Shown here: one piece after another, positions 1-5,258 of the stretch
Position numbering within the stretch: position 1 is the first letter of the stretch
Layout: every line of letters starts with the position of its first letter
DNA from: Chitinophagaceae bacterium
Lineage (GTDB): Bacteria > Bacteroidota > Bacteroidia > Chitinophagales > Chitinophagaceae
Length of the DNA stretch: 5,258 bases
Direction of reading: 5' to 3'
Assembly: GCA_016786965.1 (NCBI GenBank)
Contig: JAEUVL010000577.1
Location: forward strand, 1-5,258
Position numbers and translations under genes: made by a program
Notes under the pieces: model-generated
The model's input: only the letters and a program-made list of their open reading frames with translations
Told to the model about the DNA's origin: nothing
Database searches by the model: none

Positions 1-1374
1 CTCGGCACCTGGGATTTTGTGGCCCGCGAATCAAATGTGATCAACGATGGCAGTCATGGTATGAATTGTTTTTCTACCATTGCCGCTAATATTCCCGGCC
101 AGTTCATTGGCAAAGCCCCCAAAGCTTCTTTCTGGCTGTACCGCACAGAAGACGATGCCAGTGAATATCCTATTGAGGAACACAACTGGGTGTGTGCCGC
201 AGAAAGGGCCGACAGCAGCGGTGCTGATCTTATCTCTTCTTCGCTGGGTTATTTTGATTTTGATAATGCCACGCTGAATTATGTATATGCCAATATGAAT
301 GGCAACACCACCATCTCCGCCCAAGGGGCCGATGTGGCGGCTAAAAAAGGTTTACTGGTTGTGTTATCAGCCGGTAATGAAGGCAATGGCGGCTGGCACT
401 ATATCACCACCCCTTCTGATGCAGACAGTGTGATATGTGTGGGTGCCGTAAGTGCTGCGGGCAATGTAGGCGGCTTTTCCAGCTATGGCCCTTCTTCAGA
501 CGGACAGGTAAAACCCGATATGGCCGCTGTGGGAGTTGCTGCGATGGTACAGACCACTGGTAATACAATAGGCACCAGCAACGGAACTTCCTTTGCCTGT
601 CCTAATATGGCGGGACTGAGTTCCTGCCTGTGGCAGGGATTTCCGGAGTATAATAATATGAAGATCATTAAGGCATTGCAGCAGGCGGGAAGCATTTCCA
701 CTTCTCCCAATGATCGTATCGGTTATGGCATCCCCAATGTAAAGACCGCTTTTAAAAATTTACTGATAGAATACGCCACTTCTTCTGCTTCGGTGAGTGC
801 CTGTACGGCCACCATTACCTGGAGCACAAAAGATGTAAGTGCCATGAAATTTCACATAGAAAGAAAAGCGCCGGGTGAAACCGTTTTTACTAAAGTGGGC
901 GAACTGAACCCATCGGCCGGCGCTATCCTGGCCAACCATAACTACACTTTTACCAACACACTCATCAATGTAAATGCGGGAGATGTATTCTACCGCATCC
1001 GGCAGATCATTGATACGGCTGTCGCCAGCTTTGCAGATGCCTATATAGATACAGCTACAGTGAACATTCCGTCCGGATGTTTTGCTACCGGCACGGGCAA
1101 TATAGATCCGAACAAAGAACTGGTAACGGTGCAGCCAAACCCTGTTTCTGAATCAACCGTTTCACTGGTCATAGAAACGGCTTATGCCGTTGCGAATATG
1201 CCTGTTATGATCTATGACAGTAAAGGCCGCCTGGTAATGCAATTGAAAGATTCAAAAGGCACCGGGAAAAAGATCATTACGGTACCGGTTGAAAGATTAT
1301 CAGCAGGTAAATATTATATACAGGTAATGAACGGGCAAAAAACAATTGGTACGGCAGAATTGCTGAAACTATAA
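1..1374 (+). CDS. Subtilisin-like S8 serine peptidase with T9SS C-terminal sorting domain (5' partial)
   Basis: The reading frame is open from base 1 (first residues LGTWDFVARESN), so the gene begins upstream of the window; the GTG at 19 is internal. Numbering residues from base 1 (457 seen), the catalytic His is H19 in DGSHGMN, the oxyanion-hole Asn is N126 in VLSAGNEG, and the nucleophile is S197 in NGTSFACPNMAGL. The catalytic Asp, signal peptide and any propeptide must lie upstream. About residues 258-350 look like a fibronectin III-type beta-sandwich (IERKAPGETVF, then DVFYRIRQI). The last ~82 residues (from VQPNPVSES through YDSKGRLV and LSAGKYYIQV to the end) match the type A T9SS sorting domain, which is normally cleaved as the protein is exported across the outer membrane. 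The expected role is a secreted or cell-surface endopeptidase; its substrate cannot be told. His and Ser motifs are intact, so the visible part looks functional. The family call is firm. Confidence 0.93.
   Translation, partial: LGTWDFVARESNVINDGSHGMNCFSTIAANIPGQFIGKAPKASFWLYRTEDDASEYPIEEHNWVCAAERADSSGADLISSSLGYFDFDNATLNYVYANMNGNTTISAQGADVAAKKGLLVVLSAGNEGNGGWHYITTPSDADSVICVGAVSAAGNVGGFSSYGPSSDGQVKPDMAAVGVAAMVQTTGNTIGTSNGTSFACPNMAGLSSCLWQGFPEYNNMKIIKALQQAGSISTSPNDRIGYGIPNVKTAFKNLLIEYATSSASVSACTATITWSTKDVSAMKFHIERKAPGETVFTKVGELNPSAGAILANHNYTFTNTLINVNAGDVFYRIRQIIDTAVASFADAYIDTATVNIPSGCFATGTGNIDPNKELVTVQPNPVSESTVSLVIETAYAVANMPVMIYDSKGRLVMQLKDSKGTGKKIITVPVERLSAGKYYIQVMNGQKTIGTAELLKL
1337..1364 (-). 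terminator. Possible intrinsic terminator of the methyltransferase gene, inside the protease 3' end
   Basis: Read on the minus strand, 5 nt after the TAG stop of the methyltransferase gene, there is AGCAATT, a 10-nt loop, and AATTGTT (7 pairs including one G-U), running into six T residues at 1342-1337. The stem is A/T-rich and therefore weak, and the bases are also codons of the protease sorting domain, so it may be chance. It is the best terminator-like structure visible downstream of that gene. Confidence 0.28.
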
Positions 1375-2535
1375 TGGCCGCTGAAGAAGGGCCGCAAACA
1401 TAGTGTCTGCCTTTTTATCATAACCTTTTAATACTTCCATCTTCACCAGTTGCAGATGGAATTTTTCTTTCAGGTAGTCTACCGCCTCTTCATTTTCCTT
1501 TTTGAATACAGAACAGGTGATATATAAAAAATAGCCACCGTTCTGCAAATGGGTAACCGCTGTTCCCGCTATTCTTTTTTGTAATGCAGCATACTCCTCC
1601 GCTTTTTCGGTATCAAAATAATATAACTGTTCTGGTGTGCGGCCCCAGGTACCGCTGCCGGTACAGGGCACATCGGCAATGATGATATCAAAGAAGGATG
1701 AGGGAAGGTTTTCCTGCTTACTTATATCCGCAACAAAGCTTTTATAATTGGTAATACCTGCTTCAGCAAACCTCTTCTTCAGGTTGATAAGAATTGACTC
1801 CCGGATATCAGAAACGGTAAGGTTGATATTACCCAGCACATCCTTTGCCATGATAGATTTGCCACCGCTGGCTGCGCAGCAGTCCCAGGTGGCAACAGGT
1901 CTTACAGTCCCGGTCTGACCAGTTGCCACAAGCAACTCTCCCACCCGTTGCGAATTCATATCCTGGATAACGGCTTCTTTATTTACCTGTATCACTTCAT
2001 CTATGCTGGTGGCATTGGAGAGGGCCATGCAATGATCTGTGATCATCGAAAATCCGATACCCGCTTTTTCCAGCTTACCTTTTACCGCTGCTTCTCTGCC
2101 GGGACGCAAGCGCAGGAACATACCCGGCTGTGTAAAATAAGAAGCGGACAACTGTTCCCCGTCAATACCATCCGTGAGAGCATCCGCCCAGGGAAATACA
2201 TGATTAAGAGAAACAGACAATAGCTGTAGTTTATCTCCTAATGGCAACATTACTTTTTCATTCCACTCCGGCCTTACCGTTTCCAGCAGGCTATCCGGCG
2301 CATGAGAACAAAGAAAAAGACCGGCAAGAATTTTTTCACTCACAGCCATTTCAGGCAATGCTTTTCCCAGCCGGAAATAACAATAACACAGATGGGTGAT
2401 CTGCTTTCTGTCGCGGGAACCAAATTTTTTATGCTGGGCAAAATACTTCTTACTGAAAGAGGCAAAGGGTTCTTCGCCGTGGTATTGCGATAGAATAGCT
2501 GCGGCAGAATTGATGTATGAATAATAACGGCTCAA
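1369..2535 (-). CDS. RsmB/NOP-family class I SAM-dependent RNA (cytosine-5) methyltransferase
   Basis: This 388-residue protein belongs to the RsmB/RsmF (NOL1/NOP2/Sun) family, cytosolic enzymes that put a 5-methyl group on cytosines, usually in 16S rRNA. Residues ~1-130 form a helical N-terminal part with FGSRDRKQITHL, resembling the NusB-like region of RsmB. The Rossmann methyltransferase domain covers ~135-388: QDMNSQ (191-196), SAM-binding DCCAASGGK (218-226), SDIRES (242-247), DVPCTGSG (288-295) with C291, and YITCSVFKKENEE (338-350) with C341. Both family cysteines (catalytic nucleophile and release Cys) are present. Motif I reads AASGGK where APGGK is more usual. The start is taken as TTG at 2535: an in-frame stop lies 18 bp upstream, the next ATG codon is residue 63, and the conserved N-terminal region would be lost if translation began there. 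No Shine-Dalgarno is evident. Its stop overlaps the convergent protease stop by 6 bp. The target cytosine (RsmB or RsmF type) cannot be decided, so no symbol is given. Confidence 0.92.
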   Translation of the reverse strand: MSRYYSYINSAAAILSQYHGEEPFASFSKKYFAQHKKFGSRDRKQITHLCYCYFRLGKALPEMAVSEKILAGLFLCSHAPDSLLETVRPEWNEKVMLPLGDKLQLLSVSLNHVFPWADALTDGIDGEQLSASYFTQPGMFLRLRPGREAAVKGKLEKAGIGFSMITDHCMALSNATSIDEVIQVNKEAVIQDMNSQRVGELLVATGQTGTVRPVATWDCCAASGGKSIMAKDVLGNINLTVSDIRESILINLKKRFAEAGITNYKSFVADISKQENLPSSFFDIIIADVPCTGSGTWGRTPEQLYYFDTEKAEEYAALQKRIAGTAVTHLQNGGYFLYITCSVFKKENEEAVDYLKEKFHLQLVKMEVLKGYDKKADTMFAALLQRPL

Positions 2536-2582
2536 TGCTGCAAGATAAACCAGTTAAGCAGCATTACTATTGTCCTCTGCAT

Positions 2583-2611
2583 AAAAAAAGGCCGGTAACA
2601 AATACCGGCCT
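2583..2611 (-). terminator. Intrinsic terminator of odhB
   Basis: A perfect 9-bp inverted repeat (AGGCCGGTA at 2589-2597 and TACCGGCCT at 2603-2611) encloses a 5-nt loop. On the minus strand the GC-rich stem runs straight into seven T residues (2589-2583), starting 24 nt after the odhB stop. On the plus strand no T-run follows, so it is directional. It should end odhB transcription and separate it from the methyltransferase gene downstream. Confidence 0.9.
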
Positions 2612-2635
2612 GCATAATATGCTTCAATATCTTTC

Positions 2636-3898
2636 TTATAGTTCCAGCAATGTCTTCACAGGATCTTTGCCGATCAGTAATTGCTCCGGGTTTTCCAGCA
2701 ACTCTTTTACTCTTACCAGGAAGCTTACTGATTCACGGCCATCAATGATACGGTGATCATAGCTTAATGCAAGGTACATCATCGGCCTTACCACTACCTG
2801 GCCATTCACCACCATGGGGCGTTCCTGTATCTTATGCATACCAAGGATAGCACTCTGCGGTATGTTGATGATAGGGGTGCTCATCAGCGAACCAAACACA
2901 CCGCCATTGGTAATGGTGAAGGTGCCGCCGGTCAATTCTTCAGCAGTAAGCTTACTGTCTCTTGCCTTACCGGCCAGTTCCACTACTTTCCTTTCCACAT
3001 CGGCCATGCTCATGCTTTCTACATTTCTCATTACCGGCACGGTCAATCCTCTTGAGGTACTTACAGCAATACTGATGTCGGCATAGTCGTGGTACACCAA
3101 CTGGTCGCCGTCAATATAGGCATTCACAGAAGGCCATTCTGCTAACGCTACAGAACAGGCTTTGGCAAAAAAGCTCATAAAACCTAAGCCCACTCCGTGT
3201 ATTTCTTTGAACTTGTCTTTGTACTTTGTTCTTATCTCCATTATAGGCCCCATGTCCACTTCATTAAAAGTGGTGAGCATGGCGGTGGTGTTCTTTGCTT
3301 CCACCAGTCGACGGGAGATGGTCTTGCGCAGGTTACTCATTTTTTCCACCCGCACATTACGGCTGTTGAGTGTCGCTCCGGCAAATGATTTTTTCCCGGG
3401 ATTAGATAAGGCAGCCAGCACATCTTCCTTCAATATCTTACCGGCCGTTCCGGTAGGAGTAACTGTTTTAGGATCTACTTTTTTATCCGCAATGATAGCC
3501 GATGCTACCGGGCTTGCTTTAATATCATTCGGCACAGATGTTACTGGTGCAGCAGAACTTTGCTGTTTACTGGCCGGTGGCGCCTCAGTGGCTGCAGTCG
3601 GCTGCTCTTTTGTCTCCCCTGCATTGTCAGTAGCCTTTGGTTTGTCATCAGCAGATTTCACTGCTGTCTCATCAATACTGGCCAGCAGGTCGCCGATCTT
3701 GATCGTATCACCTTCTTTTATATCTCCGAGTTTGATGACACCGGCTTTTTCAGCATTCACTTCAAAGGTGGCCTTCTCACTTTCCAGTTCAGCGATCACT
3801 TCATCTCTCTCCACATAATCACCGTCCTTTTTATTCCATTTAAGCAATGTCACTTCACTGATGGATTCGCCTACCGTTGGTACTTTTATTTCAATCAT
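2636..3898 (-). CDS. odhB: 2-oxoglutarate dehydrogenase E2, dihydrolipoyllysine-residue succinyltransferase
   Basis: This 420-residue protein is the E2 core of the 2-oxoglutarate dehydrogenase complex of the TCA cycle; it moves the succinyl group from E1 via a lipoyl arm to CoA. Domains in order: an N-terminal lipoyl domain (~1-77) with lipoylated Lys K42 in ELESEKATFEV; a flexible Ala/Pro/Thr/Lys-rich linker (~78-122); a peripheral subunit-binding domain (~125-165, ASPVASAIIADKKVD through GKILKEDVLAAL); and the catalytic domain (~182-420). The last carries TTFNEVDM (209-216), typical of succinyl- rather than acetyltransferases, and LSYDHRIIDGRES (378-390) with active-site H382 and D386. Length is near the usual ~400-residue SucB. 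The ATG at 3898 opens directly onto the conserved MIEIKVPTVGESI start. There is a single lipoyl domain. The E1 gene (odhA/sucA), a common upstream neighbour in other bacteria, is not adjacent; the upstream gene is a regulator. A strong terminator follows. Confidence 0.97.
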   Translation of the reverse strand: MIEIKVPTVGESISEVTLLKWNKKDGDYVERDEVIAELESEKATFEVNAEKAGVIKLGDIKEGDTIKIGDLLASIDETAVKSADDKPKATDNAGETKEQPTAATEAPPASKQQSSAAPVTSVPNDIKASPVASAIIADKKVDPKTVTPTGTAGKILKEDVLAALSNPGKKSFAGATLNSRNVRVEKMSNLRKTISRRLVEAKNTTAMLTTFNEVDMGPIMEIRTKYKDKFKEIHGVGLGFMSFFAKACSVALAEWPSVNAYIDGDQLVYHDYADISIAVSTSRGLTVPVMRNVESMSMADVERKVVELAGKARDSKLTAEELTGGTFTITNGGVFGSLMSTPIINIPQSAILGMHKIQERPMVVNGQVVVRPMMYLALSYDHRIIDGRESVSFLVRVKELLENPEQLLIGKDPVKTLLEL

Positions 3899-3920
3899 AG
3901 ATTATTACTAATAAGTGGGG

Positions 3921-3952
3921 CAAATTTCGGGAAAAATGGGGGTGTTTTCTAA
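3921..3952 (-). promoter_or_regulatory. Candidate odhB promoter (Bacteroidota -33/-7 type)
   Basis: On the minus strand, TTAG (3952-3949), a 20-nt spacer and GAAATTTG (3928-3921) roughly fit the Bacteroidota pattern TTTG, 19-21 nt, TAnnTTTG (3 of 4 and 5 of 6 positions). A start a few bases downstream would give a leader of about 15 nt before the odhB ATG. The match is imperfect and the region is A/T-rich, so this is only a candidate. Confidence 0.28.
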
Positions 3953-3999
3953 TAATTAAAAATAAGCCGAAAAGGGTAGCAGAAAGGCTGGCGTGCATT

Positions 4000-4803
4000 T
4001 TATACAATACCATTCTCCACCGCCAGGTGTATGATCTCTGCCGTAGAAGAAGCGCCCAATTTCCGGAGTAATTTCTGCCGGTAATTATCCACCGCACTTT
4101 TGCTGATAAACAACTCACTGCTGATCTGCTTGCTGCTCCTGCCCCTGGCCAGAAGGGTGATGATCTCCCGTTCCCGTTCTGAGAGCTTTGGCAATTGCGA
4201 CTGTTGTTTCAGCTCTTCCTCAGCATCGTGACAAAGGAATATCTGCTGTTCCCCCTGACCAGTGTCCAGTATGCTCATAAATGGAGGGTTATTATCTTTT
4301 TTAATGTGCGATATATCTGAGCAGACAGAGAGTACATAGATGAGACGCCCTTCTTCATTATAATAAAAACCCGGATATTGTATGCAAAACCATTTTATGG
4401 TCCCGTCGGGTGTTCTGACCCTTGCATAGATTGAAGCTTTGGCATTTTCCCGCCCGGATATATTCATCTGCTGGAGATACTGATCAAATTTCATTACATA
4501 GGACATTACAAATGGCACATCCTCCGGCAGAAAATGAGCCAACGCAAATTGAGGCGATGCTCCCAACCAGTCGTCTTCCGAATGACCCGTAAGCTGCTTT
4601 AACTGCCCGCCTGCTCCCACGATCTTTGATTCCGGTAACGAGCCAATATTCCAGTAAAATCTGCCCAACGCAAAATGATGGATCCGGCTGATAAGGTCGG
4701 AAAAAAATATCCGATAATCGGGCAGTGAGGAGGATTCTTTGTATTGCAGCCAATACTGTCCGTAAGCGCCCTGATCAACCAGTTTTATTTTCTGTGATCT
4801 CAT
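4000..4803 (-). CDS. PAS domain-containing LuxR-type transcriptional regulator
   Basis: This 267-residue cytosolic protein has no signal peptide or membrane segment. Residues ~50-168 look like a PAS sensory fold: the end (TPDGTIKWFCIQYPGFYYNEEGRLIYVLSVCSDISHIKK region, ~131-168) has the PAC pattern of DG, aromatic strand, N-E-E-G turn and a closing DIS. About 169-204 is a linker. Residues ~205-265 are a LuxR/GerE helix-turn-helix: LSEREREIITLLARG, then SSKQISSELFISKSAVDNY as the scan/recognition helices and RKLGASSTAEIIHLA as the dimer helix. There is no phospho-receiver domain and no acyl-homoserine-lactone-binding domain, so the signal is probably sensed by the PAS fold directly; the ligand is unknown. 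The start is ATG at 4803 with no visible Shine-Dalgarno. It is divergent from the secreted protein gene at 4986 and lies 101 bp upstream of odhB on the same strand. The HTH call is firm; the PAS call is good but made by eye. Confidence 0.88.
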   Translation of the reverse strand: MRSQKIKLVDQGAYGQYWLQYKESSSLPDYRIFFSDLISRIHHFALGRFYWNIGSLPESKIVGAGGQLKQLTGHSEDDWLGASPQFALAHFLPEDVPFVMSYVMKFDQYLQQMNISGRENAKASIYARVRTPDGTIKWFCIQYPGFYYNEEGRLIYVLSVCSDISHIKKDNNPPFMSILDTGQGEQQIFLCHDAEEELKQQSQLPKLSEREREIITLLARGRSSKQISSELFISKSAVDNYRQKLLRKLGASSTAEIIHLAVENGIV

Positions 4804-4825
4804 TGGTGTGTTTAGAAGGGTAATT

Positions 4826-4855
4826 CAAGATAAGAAAATTGTGATTAATCACAAT
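4826..4855 (-). promoter_or_regulatory. Candidate promoter of the PAS-LuxR regulator gene
   Basis: On the minus strand, ATTG (4855-4852), a 19-nt spacer and TATCTTG (4832-4826) approximate the Bacteroidota TTTG / TAnnTTTG promoter with normal spacing. Transcription would begin around 4820, some 17 nt before the ATG. The -33 element and much of the spacer fall inside the perfect palindrome, so a protein bound there would be expected to block this promoter. The -7 match is one base short of consensus. Confidence 0.33.
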
Positions 4856-4858
4856 TTT
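4835..4858. promoter_or_regulatory. Perfect 24-bp palindrome, probable operator in the divergent intergenic region
   Basis: The half-site AAAATTGTGATT (4835-4846) is followed at once by its exact reverse complement (4847-4858), giving twelve matched pairs with no spacer. The core TTGTGATTAATCACAA resembles CRP/FNR-family sites, but the TGTGA and TCACA arms are 4 bp apart rather than the 6 bp of the E. coli CRP site. It lies between divergently transcribed genes, 31 bp from the regulator's ATG and 127 bp from the other gene's ATG. A dimeric regulator site is the most natural reading; the bound protein is unknown. Confidence 0.65.
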
Positions 4859-4915
4859 TCAAAAAAAAGGCTTTTCTATTTTCACGGATGAATAATAAAC
4901 TGATACCGGGGTCGG

Positions 4916-4947
4916 TTTGCAGAACTATATTTCCGGCTATATTATTC
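4916..4947 (+). promoter_or_regulatory. Candidate promoter of the secreted protein gene
   Basis: TTTG at 4916-4919 is followed after 20 nt by TATTATTC (4940-4947), a partial match (4 of 6 fixed positions) to the Bacteroidota -7 element TAnnTTTG. The implied start near 4953 would leave a leader of about 30 nt before the ATG at 4986. The -33 box is exact, the -7 box is weak. Confidence 0.28.
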
Positions 4948-4985
4948 ACCATTAACCATTAAACTTCACCCACCTAAAAACCAGA

Positions 4986-5258
4986 ATGAAAAAGCTATTA
5001 ACCTTCGTCACCATTTCTTTAGCTCTTACTGCCAGTGCACAAAATGTTGGCATTGGCACATCAACACCTGATGCCAATGCCATTCTGGAACTAAGCAGCA
5101 GCACAAAAGGTTTTCTGATGCCCCGGGTAAGCGATGCTAATATGAACGCTATGCCTTCTCCTTTTCCCGGAATGATGCTGTATAATACTAACCTGGGACG
5201 TCCTCACGTGTATGTAGGAACATGGAAAAAAATAATGCTGGATGGCGACCCGTTTTCA
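4986..5258 (+). CDS. Secreted 'NVGIGT'-type surface protein of unknown function (3' partial)
   Basis: The frame starts at ATG 4986 and stays open to the window end (91 residues seen), so the gene continues to the right. MKKLLTFVTISLALTASA is a clear Sec signal peptide: Lys-rich start, hydrophobic core and an A-S-A cleavage site after residue 18. The mature protein starts QNVGIGTSTPDANAILELSS, then KGFLMPRVSD, PSPFPGMMLYNT and a Y-V-G-T-W-K strand. This N-terminal pattern (NVGIGT..P.A.A.L.L.S..KGFL.PR.....) is common in exported Bacteroidota proteins, often long, beta-rich and with later domains such as tail-fibre-like, intramolecular chaperone or T9SS sorting modules; none can be seen here because of the truncation. 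No Shine-Dalgarno precedes the start, but the 20 bases upstream are A-rich, as is usual in the phylum. It is divergent from the PAS-LuxR regulator, which may control it. Function is not known. Confidence 0.85.
   Translation, partial: MKKLLTFVTISLALTASAQNVGIGTSTPDANAILELSSSTKGFLMPRVSDANMNAMPSPFPGMMLYNTNLGRPHVYVGTWKKIMLDGDPFS

Noticed and set aside
1376..1416. A possible plus-strand terminator for the protease gene (GGCC repeats, then TTTTT at 1412-1416)
   Set aside because: GGCC is its own reverse complement, so the 4-bp pairing is trivial, and the T-run is not next to the stem.
3162..3818. A 218-codon open frame on the plus strand, opposite odhB
   Set aside because: It lies wholly antisense to a gene with clear lipoyl, subunit-binding and catalytic domains. 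Its Ser/Leu/Ala-rich translation mirrors the odhB linker and shows no recognisable motif.
3961..3990. A hairpin (AGCC/GGCT arms) with a following T-rich stretch on the minus strand, after the PAS-LuxR stop
   Set aside because: There are only 4 bp of stem around a loop of about 17 nt, and the T-run is broken by an A. It is too weak to call a terminator, so read-through into odhB cannot be excluded.
4835..4859. Reading the palindrome as a plus-strand terminator because T residues follow it
   Set aside because: No gene ends upstream on the plus strand, the stem is A/T-rich, and the site lies between two divergent starts. An operator is the better explanation.
4861..4875. An A8 tract followed by a near-palindrome AAAAGGCTTTT
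   Set aside because: With a 1-nt centre it cannot form a hairpin, and A-tracts are common in intergenic DNA of this base composition.
4888..4962. A 24-codon plus-strand frame (ATG 4888 to TAA 4960-4962) in the divergent intergenic region
   Set aside because: It is short, has no recognisable motif or ribosome-binding context, and would cover the candidate promoter of the next gene. It is most likely a chance frame.

Overview
The window looks like chromosomal DNA of a Bacteroidota bacterium, most likely a member of the Chitinophagia. This is inferred from a subtilisin-like protease with a type IX secretion (T9SS) C-terminal sorting domain, from a secreted protein beginning with the 'NVGIGT' motif seen in many Bacteroidota surface proteins, from the absence of clear Shine-Dalgarno sequences, and from A/T-rich intergenic DNA. 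There are no RNA genes, insertion sequences, CRISPR arrays or phage genes.

Layout, left to right. Positions 1-1374 (+) hold the 3' part of a secreted S8 peptidase (its start and catalytic Asp lie outside the window). Convergent to it, with the two genes overlapping by 6 bp at their stop codons, is an RsmB/NOP-family rRNA m5C methyltransferase at 1369-2535 (-), which appears to start at TTG. Next upstream on the same strand, beyond a strong intrinsic terminator at 2583-2611, is odhB/sucB at 2636-3898 (-), the E2 succinyltransferase of the 2-oxoglutarate dehydrogenase complex. No E1 (odhA) gene is adjacent. A PAS-LuxR transcription regulator follows at 4000-4803 (-). A 182-bp divergent intergenic region contains a perfect 24-bp palindrome and separates the regulator from a secreted/surface protein gene that begins at 4986 (+) and runs off the right end.

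Most genes here are ordinary, and the odhB terminator suggests independent transcription units. The part that deserves most attention is the divergent pair: an uncharacterised PAS-LuxR regulator, a perfect palindrome placed over its candidate promoter, and a divergently transcribed secreted protein. That arrangement suggests a local regulator-target circuit, but the link is inference. I see no clear sign of a wholly new biological system in this window.
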